The notes under the pieces were generated by a model. It saw only the letters and a list, made by a program, of their open reading frames with translations. It did not search any database and was not told the origin of the DNA. Source: Methanomassiliicoccaceae archaeon UBA328 (lineage in GTDB: Archaea > Thermoplasmatota > Thermoplasmata > Methanomassiliicoccales > Methanomethylophilaceae). From it: a DNA stretch of 64,000 nucleotides. Of this stretch, positions 44,391-53,762 are shown piece by piece. The stretch spans positions 56,490 through 120,489 of the forward strand of contig DAYM01000006.1 of the NCBI GenBank assembly GCA_002506905.1, written 5' to 3'. Made by a program: the position numbers and the translations under genes. Numbering within the stretch: position 1 is the first letter of the stretch; every line of letters begins with the position of its first letter.

Positions 44391-44830
44391 TAAATGTCTC
44401 CGAAGAGAACATCCGCGAAGCGCTCATCCCTCCGTACCGCACGGATGCGGCAGATACTCTGAAGGTCTCGATCGCCGTCGAAGGATTGTTCAGCGACCTT
44501 ATCGAAGATGCAGGATCGTACAACTCCTCAGAGGCTGTCCGCAAAGCGCTGTCTTCCCTTTGTGAGAAGAAATTCCACAAGATCAACAGTACGATCAACG
44601 AGATCCCGAAATTCACGCCGGAAGGTCGCAAGAAGCTTTCCGATGCCATAGCTGCAGAACTTTCCTGTGCGAAACATGTGAAGGACGGCATCTGGACCTG
44701 CCGTTCGACGATCAACAGGTCTGCCGAGAACATAACCCTGCTCATGAAGAAATCCAAGGAAGATAAAGAGGAAAGGGAAAAGGCACAGGCGTTCGCAGAC
44801 CGTCTAACGGCGATAGCCTCACTGCTTTGA
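44363..44830 (+). CDS. Helical protein, possibly the continuation of the upstream zinc-ribbon gene
   Basis: 155 residues, predicted all helical with a C-terminal Lys/Glu-rich helix (KKSKEDKEEREKAQAFADR). No domain is recognised and there is no good ribosome binding site before ATG 44363. It overlaps the previous frame by 28 bases, which fits either translational coupling or a frameshift. The 3' end overlaps the convergent gene by 12 bases. Confidence 0.5.
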   Translation: MHDQVAETMINVSEENIREALIPPYRTDAADTLKVSIAVEGLFSDLIEDAGSYNSSEAVRKALSSLCEKKFHKINSTINEIPKFTPEGRKKLSDAIAAELSCAKHVKDGIWTCRSTINRSAENITLLMKKSKEDKEEREKAQAFADRLTAIASLL

Positions 44831-45118
44831 TCTGATGCCGCTGAGTTTTCTTCTCAGTGACAGATAATGATCCTCATCGAACCCGTATCTCACGGCTTCC
44901 GCCCTGAGCGAGGATTCAATGGTTTCGTTCAGAAAAAGTTCGGCGTTCATCCCTGCAGGACCATCGGACAAAGAGGACCTCACGAATGCCGAATTCCTTA
45001 TTTCGCGCGACATCACGATCAATGTGTTCAAGCAACCTTTGCAATCGCCCTCGAAGATCGCATCATCGGAACCTTCGAGACCGATGACGTATCTAACATC
45101 ATTATCATTAAATGTCAT
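44819..45118 (-). CDS. Small unknown protein
   Basis: About 99 residues from ATG 45118 (MTFNDNDVRYVIGLEG). The frame is open to an ATG at 45163, but that one lies inside an inverted repeat. The protein has a Cys pair in EGDCKGCLNT and a charged C-terminus; it is not recognised. It overlaps the convergent helical protein. Codon pattern looks genuine but confidence is moderate. Confidence 0.45.
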   Translation of the reverse strand: MTFNDNDVRYVIGLEGSDDAIFEGDCKGCLNTLIVMSREIRNSAFVRSSLSDGPAGMNAELFLNETIESSLRAEAVRYGFDEDHYLSLRRKLSGIRSKQ

Positions 45119-45145
45119 ATAATCCCGATTTTTGTATTTGGAGGA

Positions 45146-45187
45146 ACCTCCTCCGTTATCCATCCGGAGGAGGTAAAGGGGTTTTTT
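45146..45187 (+). terminator. Ten-base inverted repeat followed by T6
   Basis: ACCTCCTCCG and CGGAGGAGGT (45146-45155 and 45165-45174) form a perfect hairpin with a nine-base loop, followed after TAAAGGGG by six T. On the plus strand it could be a terminator. On the minus strand it lies in the leader of the small gene and contains both an SD-like GGAGG and its complement. Which role it has is open. Confidence 0.45.
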
Positions 45188-45433
45188 GCTATTCGGACAT
45201 CTATGTCCAGAGGAAGTAAACAGTTTGCATTACCCAAGAGTGTTATGCTCTTAGCACATGATACGCGTTCGTAGTATTTAATATGTACATATCATCCATC
45301 CATCAATATCCATCTAAAATTCCCAATAATACGCATATCGAAGGAGAGACAGCAGAAACGAGATCGCCCCGATACGCCCCGCGGGTCATATTTTAATAAG
45401 ACGTTATTATAAGCAGAAGCAGGTGACAGAACA
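45188..45433. other. Gene-free stretch upstream of acnA
   Basis: About 245 bases without a convincing ORF. It contains the short palindrome GGACAT-CT-ATGTCC (45195-45208), the hairpin AAGAG...CTCTT (45236-45252), and near 45393-45401 a TATTTTAAT element that probably drives acnA. GGTGA lies a few bases before the acnA ATG. I see no RNA gene in it. Confidence 0.4.
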
Positions 45434-48064
45434 ATGACAGCAATCGGCGACTGTACGAAGACGATCCAAACTGCAGAAGGCGAGATGACCATCTACAGCC
45501 TCAGGGAACTCGAGAAGAAAGGAATCATCAGGGACCTGTCCAAGATGCCTTATTCGATCAAGATAATTGTCGAAGGACTTCTCAGACAGGATGACGGGAA
45601 GCTCATCAACAACGATGATGTGAAGGCCATCGCATCATGGAATCCCGAAGAGAACACGGACAGCGATATCCCCTGGATCCCCGCAAGGGTATTACTTCAG
45701 GACCTTACCGGCGGTGCGGCCGTAACAGACCTCGCATCTATGAGGGAATCCGTAGCGTCCATGGGCAAGGATCCCGAGATCATCAACCCCCTCGTACCTG
45801 TCGATCTTGTCATCGACCACTCTGTCCAGACAGATTTCGCCGGATGTGCCGACGCACAGGAGCGCAACGAAGAACTGGAGTTCAAGAGGAACAAGGAGAG
45901 ATACGCGCTTTTCAAATGGGCGCAGCAGTCGTTCAAGAACTTCCGCGCAGTGCCTCCCGGAAACGGTATCTGTCACCAGGTCAACCTCGAATATCTCTCT
46001 CCCCTCGTCCATGTCAAGGACAGGGACGGAAAGAAGATCGCCTATCCGGACTCGTGTTTCGGAACCGATTCTCACACTACGCAGATCGACGGCCTCGGAG
46101 TCGTCGGATGGGGTGTCGGAGGTATCGAAGCGGAAGCGGTCATGGTCGGCCAGCCCAGTTACATGAAGCTCCCGGACGTCGTAGGGTTCAAGCTCACCGG
46201 CAGACTGTCACCCGGTGTCACCGCCACAGACCTCGTACTCACCGTCGTCCAGATGCTCAGGAAGAAGGGTGTCGTGGGAAAATTCGTAGAATATTACGGA
46301 CCCGGATACAAGAACCTCTGCCTCGCGGACAGAGCGACCATCGCCAACATGGGACCCGAATACGGAGCGACCATGGGATACTGTCCGATAGACGAACAGA
46401 CCATAGAATACCTCAAACTCACCGGAAGGGACCCGAAACATATCGACACCGTCGAAAAATACGCAAAGGAACAGACACTTTGGTACGATTCCGAGCCCGA
46501 ATACACCGATACGCTCGAATTGGACCTTTCCACGGTCGAACCCTGCCTGGCAGGATATAAGAGACCCCAGGACAGGATCCCTCTGTCCAAGATGAAGGAG
46601 GAGTTCGGCAACACACTCAAAGCCCTCGGCGTCGAGAAGAGAAGGATGCCGGCAGGGGATATGATGGGCGACGGATCTGTCGCCATAGCATCGATCACCT
46701 CATGCACCAACACCGCAAATCCCTCTGTGATGATCGCAGCGGGCCTTGTGGCCAAGAAAGCATATGAATCGGGACTCAGGCCCATGAAGTTCGTCAAGAC
46801 CTCCCTTGCCCCCGGTTCCAGGGTGGTCACCGAATACCTTACGAATTCCGGACTGCAGGATTACCTCGACAAGATGGGATTCCAGTGCTGCGGATACGGA
46901 TGCATGACATGCATCGGGAACAGCGGCCCTCTTTCCAAAGAGGTAAGCAACACCATCAAGGCAAACGACCTTGCAGTAGCGGCCGTGGCATCCAGCAACA
47001 GGAACTTCGAAGGAAGGATACACCCGCTCGTAAAGGCGAACTACCTTGCATCCCCTCCCCTCGTGGTCGCATTCTCGATCGCAGGACGTGTCGATATAGA
47101 CATGGACAGAGAACCTCTCGGAGAGGTCAACGGAAAGAAGATCTTCCTCAAGGACATCTGGCCCTCGGACGAGGAAATAGCCGAGATCACCAAGGAATAC
47201 GTCACATCGGAGACATTCAGATCGAAATACAAGGACATCTTCAAAGGCTCCAAGAGATGGGATGCCATCGAGTGCGAGGATTCCCCCCTGTTCAAATGGG
47301 ATGAGAGGTCCACATACATCAGGAACCCTCCGTTCTTCGACGAGATATACGATCAGCCCGAGATCTCCGATGTGAAGAAGGCAAGATGCCTCGCGAAACT
47401 CGGAGATTCCATCACCACGGACCATATATCTCCCGCGGGAGCATTCGGTCCGACATCGGATGCGGGTAAATACCTCATCTCCCTCGGCGTCGAGGAGAAG
47501 GACTTCAACTCGTACGGATCAAGAAGGGCCAACCATGAGGTCATGGTCCGCGGAACCTTCGCCAACATCAGACTCAGAAACCAGCTCACGCCCGGAAAGG
47601 AAGGGAGCTCTTCCATATACTTCCCGGATAACAGGCAGGATACCATCTTCGAAGTTTCGAGAATGTATTACGACGATATCACCCCGCTCATTGTCATAGC
47701 AGGCAAGGAGTACGGTACCGGAAGTTCGAGGGACTGGGCCGCAAAAGGACCTCTCCTGCTCGGAGTCAGAGCGGTCATCGCCGAATCCTTCGAAAGGATC
47801 CACAGGTCCAACCTTATCGGAATGGGCATCGTTCCCCTCCAGTTCCTGGAAGGCCAGAATGCCGGAACCCTTCAGCTGGACGGCTCCGAGACATTCGATA
47901 TAGAACTCTCCGATCTGGAACCCAGAGGATATGTCAAGGTCACCGCATACAGAGACGGCAAGAAACTCGAATTCGACACACTTTGCAGGGTCGATGTCCC
48001 CATCGAGAAGGAATACATCGCAAACGGCGGTATCCTTCAGTACGTCCTCAGGAAGATGATCTGA
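45434..48064 (+). CDS. acnA: Aconitate hydratase (AcnA/IRP1 type)
   Basis: Large monomeric aconitase of 876 residues: citrate to isocitrate via a [4Fe-4S] cluster. VIDHSVQTDF, DSHTTQIDGLGVVGWGVGG, the first cluster Cys in SITSCTNTANPSV and the pair in GYGCMTCIGNSG, then GDSITTDHISPAGAF and KEYGTGSSRDWAAKG are present. In a methanogen it would feed a partial oxidative TCA branch to glutamate. It is intact and precedes an IMPase-family gene by three bases. Confidence 0.95.
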   Translation: MTAIGDCTKTIQTAEGEMTIYSLRELEKKGIIRDLSKMPYSIKIIVEGLLRQDDGKLINNDDVKAIASWNPEENTDSDIPWIPARVLLQDLTGGAAVTDLASMRESVASMGKDPEIINPLVPVDLVIDHSVQTDFAGCADAQERNEELEFKRNKERYALFKWAQQSFKNFRAVPPGNGICHQVNLEYLSPLVHVKDRDGKKIAYPDSCFGTDSHTTQIDGLGVVGWGVGGIEAEAVMVGQPSYMKLPDVVGFKLTGRLSPGVTATDLVLTVVQMLRKKGVVGKFVEYYGPGYKNLCLADRATIANMGPEYGATMGYCPIDEQTIEYLKLTGRDPKHIDTVEKYAKEQTLWYDSEPEYTDTLELDLSTVEPCLAGYKRPQDRIPLSKMKEEFGNTLKALGVEKRRMPAGDMMGDGSVAIASITSCTNTANPSVMIAAGLVAKKAYESGLRPMKFVKTSLAPGSRVVTEYLTNSGLQDYLDKMGFQCCGYGCMTCIGNSGPLSKEVSNTIKANDLAVAAVASSNRNFEGRIHPLVKANYLASPPLVVAFSIAGRVDIDMDREPLGEVNGKKIFLKDIWPSDEEIAEITKEYVTSETFRSKYKDIFKGSKRWDAIECEDSPLFKWDERSTYIRNPPFFDEIYDQPEISDVKKARCLAKLGDSITTDHISPAGAFGPTSDAGKYLISLGVEEKDFNSYGSRRANHEVMVRGTFANIRLRNQLTPGKEGSSSIYFPDNRQDTIFEVSRMYYDDITPLIVIAGKEYGTGSSRDWAAKGPLLLGVRAVIAESFERIHRSNLIGMGIVPLQFLEGQNAGTLQLDGSETFDIELSDLEPRGYVKVTAYRDGKKLEFDTLCRVDVPIEKEYIANGGILQYVLRKMI

Positions 48065-48067
48065 GCT

Positions 48068-48847
48068 ATGATCGACAGCATCGAGAGCATCGTAAGAGAG
48101 GCCGGAAGGACGGTCAGAGAAAGACACATAACCTCGATAACCACCAAAGGTACGAAGGATAACATAGTGACCTCTGCGGATATCGAGACCGAGGCCTTTC
48201 TCAAAAAAAGACTGACCGGACTCATTCCCGGTTCCGTGTTCATCGGTGAAGAGGGAGACGAGAACAAACTGCCGGAAAAGGGATACGGATGGATCGTCGA
48301 CCCCATAGACGGGACGGCGAACTTCTCCAGAGGCATCCCGATGGTCGGCATATCCGTTGCCCTGTTCAAAGACGGGGAACCTTACATCGGCGTCGTCTAC
48401 AACCCGTTCACCGATACGCTCTTCAGGGCCGAGACCGGAAAAGGAGCATTCAGGAACGGCGTTCCCATGCATGTGTCCGACCGCCCGCTCGAGAACTCCC
48501 TGTTCTGCACCGCCTGGTGCACCTACCATAAAGAACTCTCGCCGCTGTGCTTCAGAGTGTCCGAAAGACTGTATCCCATATGCGAGGACATCAGACGCAC
48601 CGGTACCGCCGCGTGCGAACTCTCGATGCTTGCGGCCGGTTCCGTGGATCTGTACTTCGAAATAAATCTCAGCCCCTGGGATTACGCCGCCGCATTGATA
48701 TGCGTGAAAGAGGCCGGCGGAGTGTTCGGAAGGATTGACGGGGATATGACCTACGACGCTCCCGGACCCGTCCTGGCCGCCAACTGCGAAGAGAATCTCG
48801 AGTTCCTCAGGATGATCGTCGCCGAAGAGCGCGACAGGGGAGAATGA
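48068..48847 (+). CDS. Inositol monophosphatase/fructose-1,6-bisphosphatase family protein
   Basis: 259-residue Mg2+-dependent phosphatase. Metal-binding signatures FIGEEGDE, WIVDPIDGTANFSRGIP and the C-terminal SPWDYAAALICVKEAGG are present. Archaeal members act on fructose bisphosphate and inositol phosphate alike, so a role in gluconeogenesis is possible. It starts three bases after acnA. Confidence 0.9.
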   Translation: MIDSIESIVREAGRTVRERHITSITTKGTKDNIVTSADIETEAFLKKRLTGLIPGSVFIGEEGDENKLPEKGYGWIVDPIDGTANFSRGIPMVGISVALFKDGEPYIGVVYNPFTDTLFRAETGKGAFRNGVPMHVSDRPLENSLFCTAWCTYHKELSPLCFRVSERLYPICEDIRRTGTAACELSMLAAGSVDLYFEINLSPWDYAAALICVKEAGGVFGRIDGDMTYDAPGPVLAANCEENLEFLRMIVAEERDRGE

Positions 48848-48962
48848 CCTTCCGGCCATCTCGCCGCAAGGTCATTTGACGCCGCGACGTTCCTACTTCC
48901 GGACTCGGGAACTGAAAACAATACAAATCCTTTTATCAGTAAAGGGATTTCAGAGGAATGTT

Positions 48963-49035
48963 GGGCCCGTGGGGTAGCTTGGTATCCTTGTAGCTTCGGG
49001 AGTTACTGACTCCGGTTCAAATCCGGGCGGGCCCA
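48963..49035 (+). tRNA. tRNA-Pro (CGG)
   Basis: 73 bases. Acceptor GGGCCCG pairs with CGGGCCC, the discriminator is A; no CCA is encoded. The T-arm loop is TTCAAAT. The anticodon stem GTAGC/GTTAC closes the loop TTCGGGA, giving anticodon CGG with G at position 37, as in proline tRNAs. The D-arm pairs less well than usual. The 3' side is followed by an AT-rich patch with a degraded foreign gene. Confidence 0.85.
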
Positions 49036-49076
49036 CATATGATTATCTAGATTCGTGTTACTGATATTAACTGCCA

Positions 49077-49241
49077 ATGATTCTTCTATATAGTTCTAAT
49101 AATCTTGTCTTATCAGGGAAAATCATGGAATCGTACCTTATAAGTAAAGAATTCGATGAAGGCGTCAAAAAAGTGGGGCCTGGATCTAAGTTTTGGTATA
49201 GGTGCAGATATGATCCCGTTCCTACTTCTGCAGTAAAATAA
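49077..49241 (+). CDS. Small 54-residue ORF before the zeta-toxin remnant
   Basis: ATG 49077 to TAA 49239-49241, with a C-terminal half KVGPGSKFWYRCRYDPVPTS. It lies 22 bases before the zeta-like gene and has the same AT-rich composition. By position it could be an antitoxin or remnant of one, but nothing in the sequence proves it. Confidence 0.3.
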   Translation: MILLYSSNNLVLSGKIMESYLISKEFDEGVKKVGPGSKFWYRCRYDPVPTSAVK

Positions 49242-49263
49242 TCATATTTATCGGAACCTAAAC

Positions 49264-49847
49264 ATGACGAATGAACAGCCAAGGCTGCTGATGATAGCAG
49301 GCCCTAATGGTTCTGGAAAATCATCATTGATTACCTCGTCAGAGATGGACAATAAATACGACTCTATTATCAATCCAGACAACTATGCTCGTGGACTGAA
49401 CATACCTGACGAATATGAAAGATACACAACAGCTACGTGTATGTGCTCTGTTTTACGCAACAAACTATTGGAAAGTAAAGTAACATTTGGATTTGAAACG
49501 GTTGCATCAAGAGAAGAAACTGGATTTCGTAAAACGCGCAATATCTGAAGGCTATGCTTTCGATCTGTTATTTGTAACTGCAGGAAGTCTGGAGAATTGT
49601 TGCTTGAGAATACAAGAGCGCGTTCTTGCAGGAGGTCATGATGTACCTCGTAAGAAAGTTTTCTCCAGATACAAACATACTATGAATCTTCTTCATGAAT
49701 TCTTATTGCTTGCAGATACGGCAAAATATTCGACAACAGTGGCAACGAATTGATCTGTATTCTAACAAAAAAAACGATAGATATATGCTCTCAGAAAAAG
49801 CAAGATCTATAGATTGGGTAAAAGAGTTCATTATACCATATATTTAA
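49264..49847 (+). pseudogene. Zeta-toxin-like kinase gene with several frameshifts
   Basis: The start reads PRLLMIAGPNGSGKSSLITS, a P-loop as in zeta toxins, then INPDNYARGL and FGFETVASRE, all zeta landmarks. The frame then shifts near 49510-49520 (KLDFVKRAISEGYAFDLLFV, VLAGGHDVPRKKVFSRY), again in the A4 run near 49723, and a third time in the A8 run at 49767-49774, after which it ends with SIDWVKEFIIPYI. The whole would be about 190 residues. It is AT-rich and lies beside a tRNA, so it was probably acquired and is decaying. Confidence 0.75.
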
Positions 49848-49996
49848 TCTGAGACTGATCGCTCACTTTTATGGTGACTTGAGGATTTGAAGTCTTTCCA
49901 ATACCCCGGTATACCATTGCATTGAATTACTGTCTCAATATGCTGGCTATTTCCGTTTATGATTGACGATCGGAACAATGATTCCCATTCACTCAT
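49844..49996 (-). CDS. Doubtful 50-residue ORF
   Basis: Minus-strand frame from ATG 49996 to TAA 49844-49846, rich in Ser and charged residues. It lies between the zeta remnant and the UvrA-like gene. No similarity is recognised; it may be a fragment of a larger lost gene. Confidence 0.2.
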   Translation of the reverse strand: MSEWESLFRSSIINGNSQHIETVIQCNGIPGYWKDFKSSSHHKSERSVSD

Positions 49997-50021
49997 AACA
50001 TGAATTTTATTCAGTTGATGT

Positions 50022-52319
50022 TCAGTAAGGTCTGAAAGCCGGACATCGGTTGTCCAATGCTGCTCTCAGATGCTTCGCAGTATACGACCTCTTGCAATCA
50101 AGCAGGTCTTTGGGCGTTCCGGAGAACAATATCTCTCCTCCGAGGTTTCCTCCGTCCGGGCCCATATCGATCACCCAATCCGCCTGCGATATCAATTCCA
50201 ATCTGTGTTCGACTATGACCACGGTATTGCCTTCTGCGACCATCGATCTGAACAGATCCAGCAAATGATCGACGTCCTTAGCGTGAAGGCCTGCGGTAGG
50301 TTCGTCCAGGATATATATTGCTCCTTTTCTGTGCAGCTCGCTGGCGAGCTTCAGCCTTTGATTCTCACCGCCCGACAACGTCCCCGTCTGCTGACCGAGG
50401 GTCATGTAACCCATGCCCACATCGACAAGACACTGCAGCCTCGATGTTATCCTCTTATCATCAAAGAATTCCATGGCCTGTTCAACGGTCAGTCCCATGA
50501 CCTCGTCGATGTTCTTTCCCTTGTAGAGATAGGACAGGGCCTTGGGGTTGTATCTCTTACCCTGGCACTGTTCGCAGAGGATGGCCACCGGATCGGCGAA
50601 TGCGACGTCGGGAACGATCTCTCCTTTGCCTTTGCAAACAGGACATGCACCTTTCGAATTGAAACTGAACCATTCGGCTCCCACATTGCCGTTGGCCTCG
50701 GAGAACAGCTTCCTTATGATGTCCATGATCCCCGTGTATGTTGCCGGAGTGGACCTGGATGATGTCCCTATGGGCTTCTGATTGATAACGACCGCATCCG
50801 GATGTTCGGATGCGAATACCTGACAGATGAGGCTGCTCTTGCCCGATCCCGCCACACCGGTGACCGCGGTCAGAATTCCCTTCGGTATGATCACACTGGT
50901 ATTCTTCAGATTATGCAGGACCGCGTTCCTGACCTCGAAACCCTCCGTCCATGACCTGGAGTCAGGATTGAGGGTTATCTTCTTCCTGAGGCACTCCGCC
51001 GTTATCGTGTCGGCCTTTCTCAGCTCTTCCGGCGTTCCTTTGAACACGACCTGCCCGCCGTGGGACCCGGCAAGGGGGCCCATTTCGATTATCGTGTCGG
51101 CCAGTTCCATCATCTGCCGGCTGTGCTCCACGATGAGAACGGTATTGTGTTTGTCCCTCAGACCTACCAGCAGTTTTCCTATCCTCTCGGCATCTTCGGG
51201 ATGGAGCCCTGCCGTGGGCTCATCGAATATGTATGTTATATCGCTCAGACTGCTGCCGAGATGTCTTACCATCTTCAGCCTCTGTGCCTCTCCTCCCGAT
51301 AATGTATCCGTCCTGCGTGAGAGACTGAGATACCCGAGACCTACATCCACCATATGTTCCAGACAGTCGGCGATCTGCCTTGCGATAGCCGATCCGAGAG
51401 GACTGTCGATCTTCTTGAGAATAGGCAGAAGATCGCTTACCTGCATCTCATACATATCCGCGATGTTATGGCCGCCTATCTTTGAGGCCAATGCCTTTGG
51501 ATTGAGACCGGTGCCGCCGCAGGTGTCGCAGGGACCTTCCGTCACGAACTGCGAGACCTCGTCCCTGATCTTCTTTCCCAATTTGGATATGTCCCTGTTG
51601 AGATACAGCCTGTTGAATCTGTTGATGACACCTTCGTAATCGATGTACGCTCCCTGCCCGGTGTTGTTGCTGATATACATCATCTTCACCGGCGGATCGG
51701 GACCGTATCTCAGATCCCTCCATTCCTCTTCCGAATACTCCCTCAGTTTCTTATCCGGGTCCAGAACAGGGCAGTGGTAATACATCCATCCCTGCCAGCT
51801 GCCGGTGGAGAATTGAGTGAATCTTATCGCATTCTCGTTGATGCTCTTATCGACATCGAACAGCGATGCCTCGTCGAGTCTGACCCTTTTGCCGAGACCG
51901 GAACAATCCGGACACATCCCCAACGGATGATTGAACGAATAACACACGGCACCGCCGGCACTGGGAACACCGACACGCGAGAAGAGCAGCCTTATCAGCG
52001 GAGCTATGTCCGTTACCGTTCCGACAGTCGAACGGACATTCGAACCGAGGCCTTTCTGATCGACCACTATGGACGGGGTGAGATCGTGGATGCTGTCCAT
52101 GGCAGGACGCTCGTATCTCGGCATCCTGTTTCTCAGATACAATGGAAAAGAGGCCTGCCACTGACGATAGCTCTCAACGGCAACGGTATCGAAGGCCAAT
52201 GAGCTCTTGCCGGATCCCGAGACGCCCGCCAAAACGACCAGTTCATCCTTCGGGATGCTGACATCCACATTTTTCAGATTATTCTCCCTGGCGCCGACTA
52301 TCTTGATCGAATTGTCCAT
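50022..52319 (-). CDS. Short UvrA-like ABC ATPase (UvrA2/DrrC type)
   Basis: 765 residues with two ABC ATPase halves: Walker A GVSGSGKSS and GVAGSGKSS, signatures LSGGEAQRL and LSGGENQRL, and zinc Cys pairs CPDCSGLG, CDTCGGTG, CPVCKGKG, CEQCQGKR. Canonical UvrA has about 940 residues; the missing part corresponds to the UvrB-binding insertion, and no uvrB or uvrC is in the window. Such class II UvrA proteins are linked with resistance to DNA-binding drugs rather than standard excision repair. It borders the AT-rich tRNA-Pro patch, which suggests transfer. Confidence 0.85.
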   Translation of the reverse strand: MDNSIKIVGARENNLKNVDVSIPKDELVVLAGVSGSGKSSLAFDTVAVESYRQWQASFPLYLRNRMPRYERPAMDSIHDLTPSIVVDQKGLGSNVRSTVGTVTDIAPLIRLLFSRVGVPSAGGAVCYSFNHPLGMCPDCSGLGKRVRLDEASLFDVDKSINENAIRFTQFSTGSWQGWMYYHCPVLDPDKKLREYSEEEWRDLRYGPDPPVKMMYISNNTGQGAYIDYEGVINRFNRLYLNRDISKLGKKIRDEVSQFVTEGPCDTCGGTGLNPKALASKIGGHNIADMYEMQVSDLLPILKKIDSPLGSAIARQIADCLEHMVDVGLGYLSLSRRTDTLSGGEAQRLKMVRHLGSSLSDITYIFDEPTAGLHPEDAERIGKLLVGLRDKHNTVLIVEHSRQMMELADTIIEMGPLAGSHGGQVVFKGTPEELRKADTITAECLRKKITLNPDSRSWTEGFEVRNAVLHNLKNTSVIIPKGILTAVTGVAGSGKSSLICQVFASEHPDAVVINQKPIGTSSRSTPATYTGIMDIIRKLFSEANGNVGAEWFSFNSKGACPVCKGKGEIVPDVAFADPVAILCEQCQGKRYNPKALSYLYKGKNIDEVMGLTVEQAMEFFDDKRITSRLQCLVDVGMGYMTLGQQTGTLSGGENQRLKLASELHRKGAIYILDEPTAGLHAKDVDHLLDLFRSMVAEGNTVVIVEHRLELISQADWVIDMGPDGGNLGGEILFSGTPKDLLDCKRSYTAKHLRAALDNRCPAFRPY

Positions 52320-52433
52320 GCTCTCATTCCATTCCAGTATCTGGACGGCACATGTATCGGGAACAATGTACTAAACAGTTCACCCTCCCAACAAATTACT
52401 TAAACATATAACTAAATCGCATCTTCGAACCCG

Positions 52434-53600
52434 ATGGCAGTAAAAGACCTTGAGGACCTGAACAAGTTATCCATGCTCCGTTCGAATCTGGATGCTACCT
52501 CTATAGAGGAAGTGCTTTCGACGGATTTTCCCAAGGTACGTTCGGACAGCAGGACCGCCGATGCATTGTCCGAAATGTCCCATTCCGGATATCAGGACAT
52601 ACCTGTCATCGACAACGGCGAATACAAGGGAATGATCTCGTTCAGCACATTCCTCAGAAGAAGGGACATCTCGCTGGACACCAAGGTCGGATTGCTTATC
52701 CGCAGACTGCCGACCCTTAATGCGGATACGGAACTCACCAAGATCGCCGAATACATGGTCGGAACAGACAGCAGACAGCTTGCGGTCCTCAACGAAAAGA
52801 AAGTTATCGGCGTTGTATCCAGACGCAACTTGATAGATGTGGCATCGCGTGTGAGGTCCATCGGCGACATCAAGGTCTGGGAGATCATGACGACCCCTAT
52901 GGAATGCATCGATCAGGACCTGAATATCGGTGAGGCCGTCAAAATAATGAAAGTGTCCAATATCAGAACGGTCCCTACGACCGATAAGACCGGAAAGATC
53001 ACGGGCATCATAGGAATGAAGGAGATCATCAGCAACTATTGGTCCGGCTCCGATCCGCTGGACAGCAGCGGATGGGCATCCAAACCCATAGGTCCGATCA
53101 GCAAACATGATGTAATGACCGCCGATTGGGACATGGACCTGAAGAAGATCACCGAAATAATGAGGGACAAGAATGTCTCCACCCTCCCGGTCATCGACGA
53201 CGGCGAAGGAATAGGGATCATCACAGAATACGACATAATCGAACTTCTGTCCGCATGCAGGGAAAGGAAGGCGCTGTTCGTACAGATAAGCGGACTGGAA
53301 AAACAGGACCAGGCCAATGCTGAAACGATGTATCGCGACATCAGTACAAAACTCGGAGACATCTGCGCACTTTGCAGACCCGAAACGCTTTCCATCCGCG
53401 TCTCGAAATACGAGAACGAAGGAAAGACCGTATTCAGTCTGAGCGGAAAGGTCCATTACGAGGACAAATGCGTCAATGCAAAGGCCGCTAACGAAAACAT
53501 CATACAGGCGAATATCGAATTGATCGATAAGCTGACGATCGCAGTGATCGAATGCGAAGAATCAAAGGCCCCGCTTAAACGCCCGTATCGCAGCAATTGA
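52434..53600 (+). CDS. Four-CBS-domain protein with a possible RaiA/HPF-like C-terminal domain (copy 1)
   Basis: 388 residues. CBS units are at about 25-80, 85-140, 147-200 and 222-280 (for example GYQDIPVIDNGEYKGMISFS and NVSTLPVIDDGEGIGIITEY). CBS pairs bind adenine nucleotides. The C-terminal 95 residues have a beta-alpha-beta-beta-alpha pattern (LFVQISGL, a long helix, TLSIRVSKYENEGKTVFSLS, helix) like ribosome hibernation factors of the RaiA fold. A nucleotide-sensing ribosome-binding role is an inference. A paralogue follows at 53763. A TATA-like run lies near 52400. Confidence 0.7.
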   Translation: MAVKDLEDLNKLSMLRSNLDATSIEEVLSTDFPKVRSDSRTADALSEMSHSGYQDIPVIDNGEYKGMISFSTFLRRRDISLDTKVGLLIRRLPTLNADTELTKIAEYMVGTDSRQLAVLNEKKVIGVVSRRNLIDVASRVRSIGDIKVWEIMTTPMECIDQDLNIGEAVKIMKVSNIRTVPTTDKTGKITGIIGMKEIISNYWSGSDPLDSSGWASKPIGPISKHDVMTADWDMDLKKITEIMRDKNVSTLPVIDDGEGIGIITEYDIIELLSACRERKALFVQISGLEKQDQANAETMYRDISTKLGDICALCRPETLSIRVSKYENEGKTVFSLSGKVHYEDKCVNAKAANENIIQANIELIDKLTIAVIECEESKAPLKRPYRSN

Positions 53601-53762
53601 TGTTTCTTCTATATTTGATTATCCTGATAATTGGTATTGTGTTATTTTATATGTATTGAAATCATATATTATTATTTCATATATGTTGGTAGTTTTTAAC
53701 ATAATATTGTTAGAAACCGAGAAAGATTTATTAAGATAAATTTGAATACATTCCATGAAATC
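53601..53762. other. AT-rich spacer between the CBS paralogues
   Basis: About 160 bases, strongly A+T-rich, with short inverted repeats (GAAAT...ATTTC within 53660-53685) and several TATA-like words. It probably contains the promoter of copy 2. No ORF is supported. Confidence 0.4.

Noticed and set aside
45146..45187. Extension of the small minus-strand gene to ATG 45163
   Set aside because: That ATG lies in the loop of the inverted repeat, and ATG 45118 gives a simpler start.
48963..49847. Complete integrated element with attachment repeats at tRNA-Pro
   Set aside because: No second copy of the tRNA 3' end and no integrase gene are in the window.
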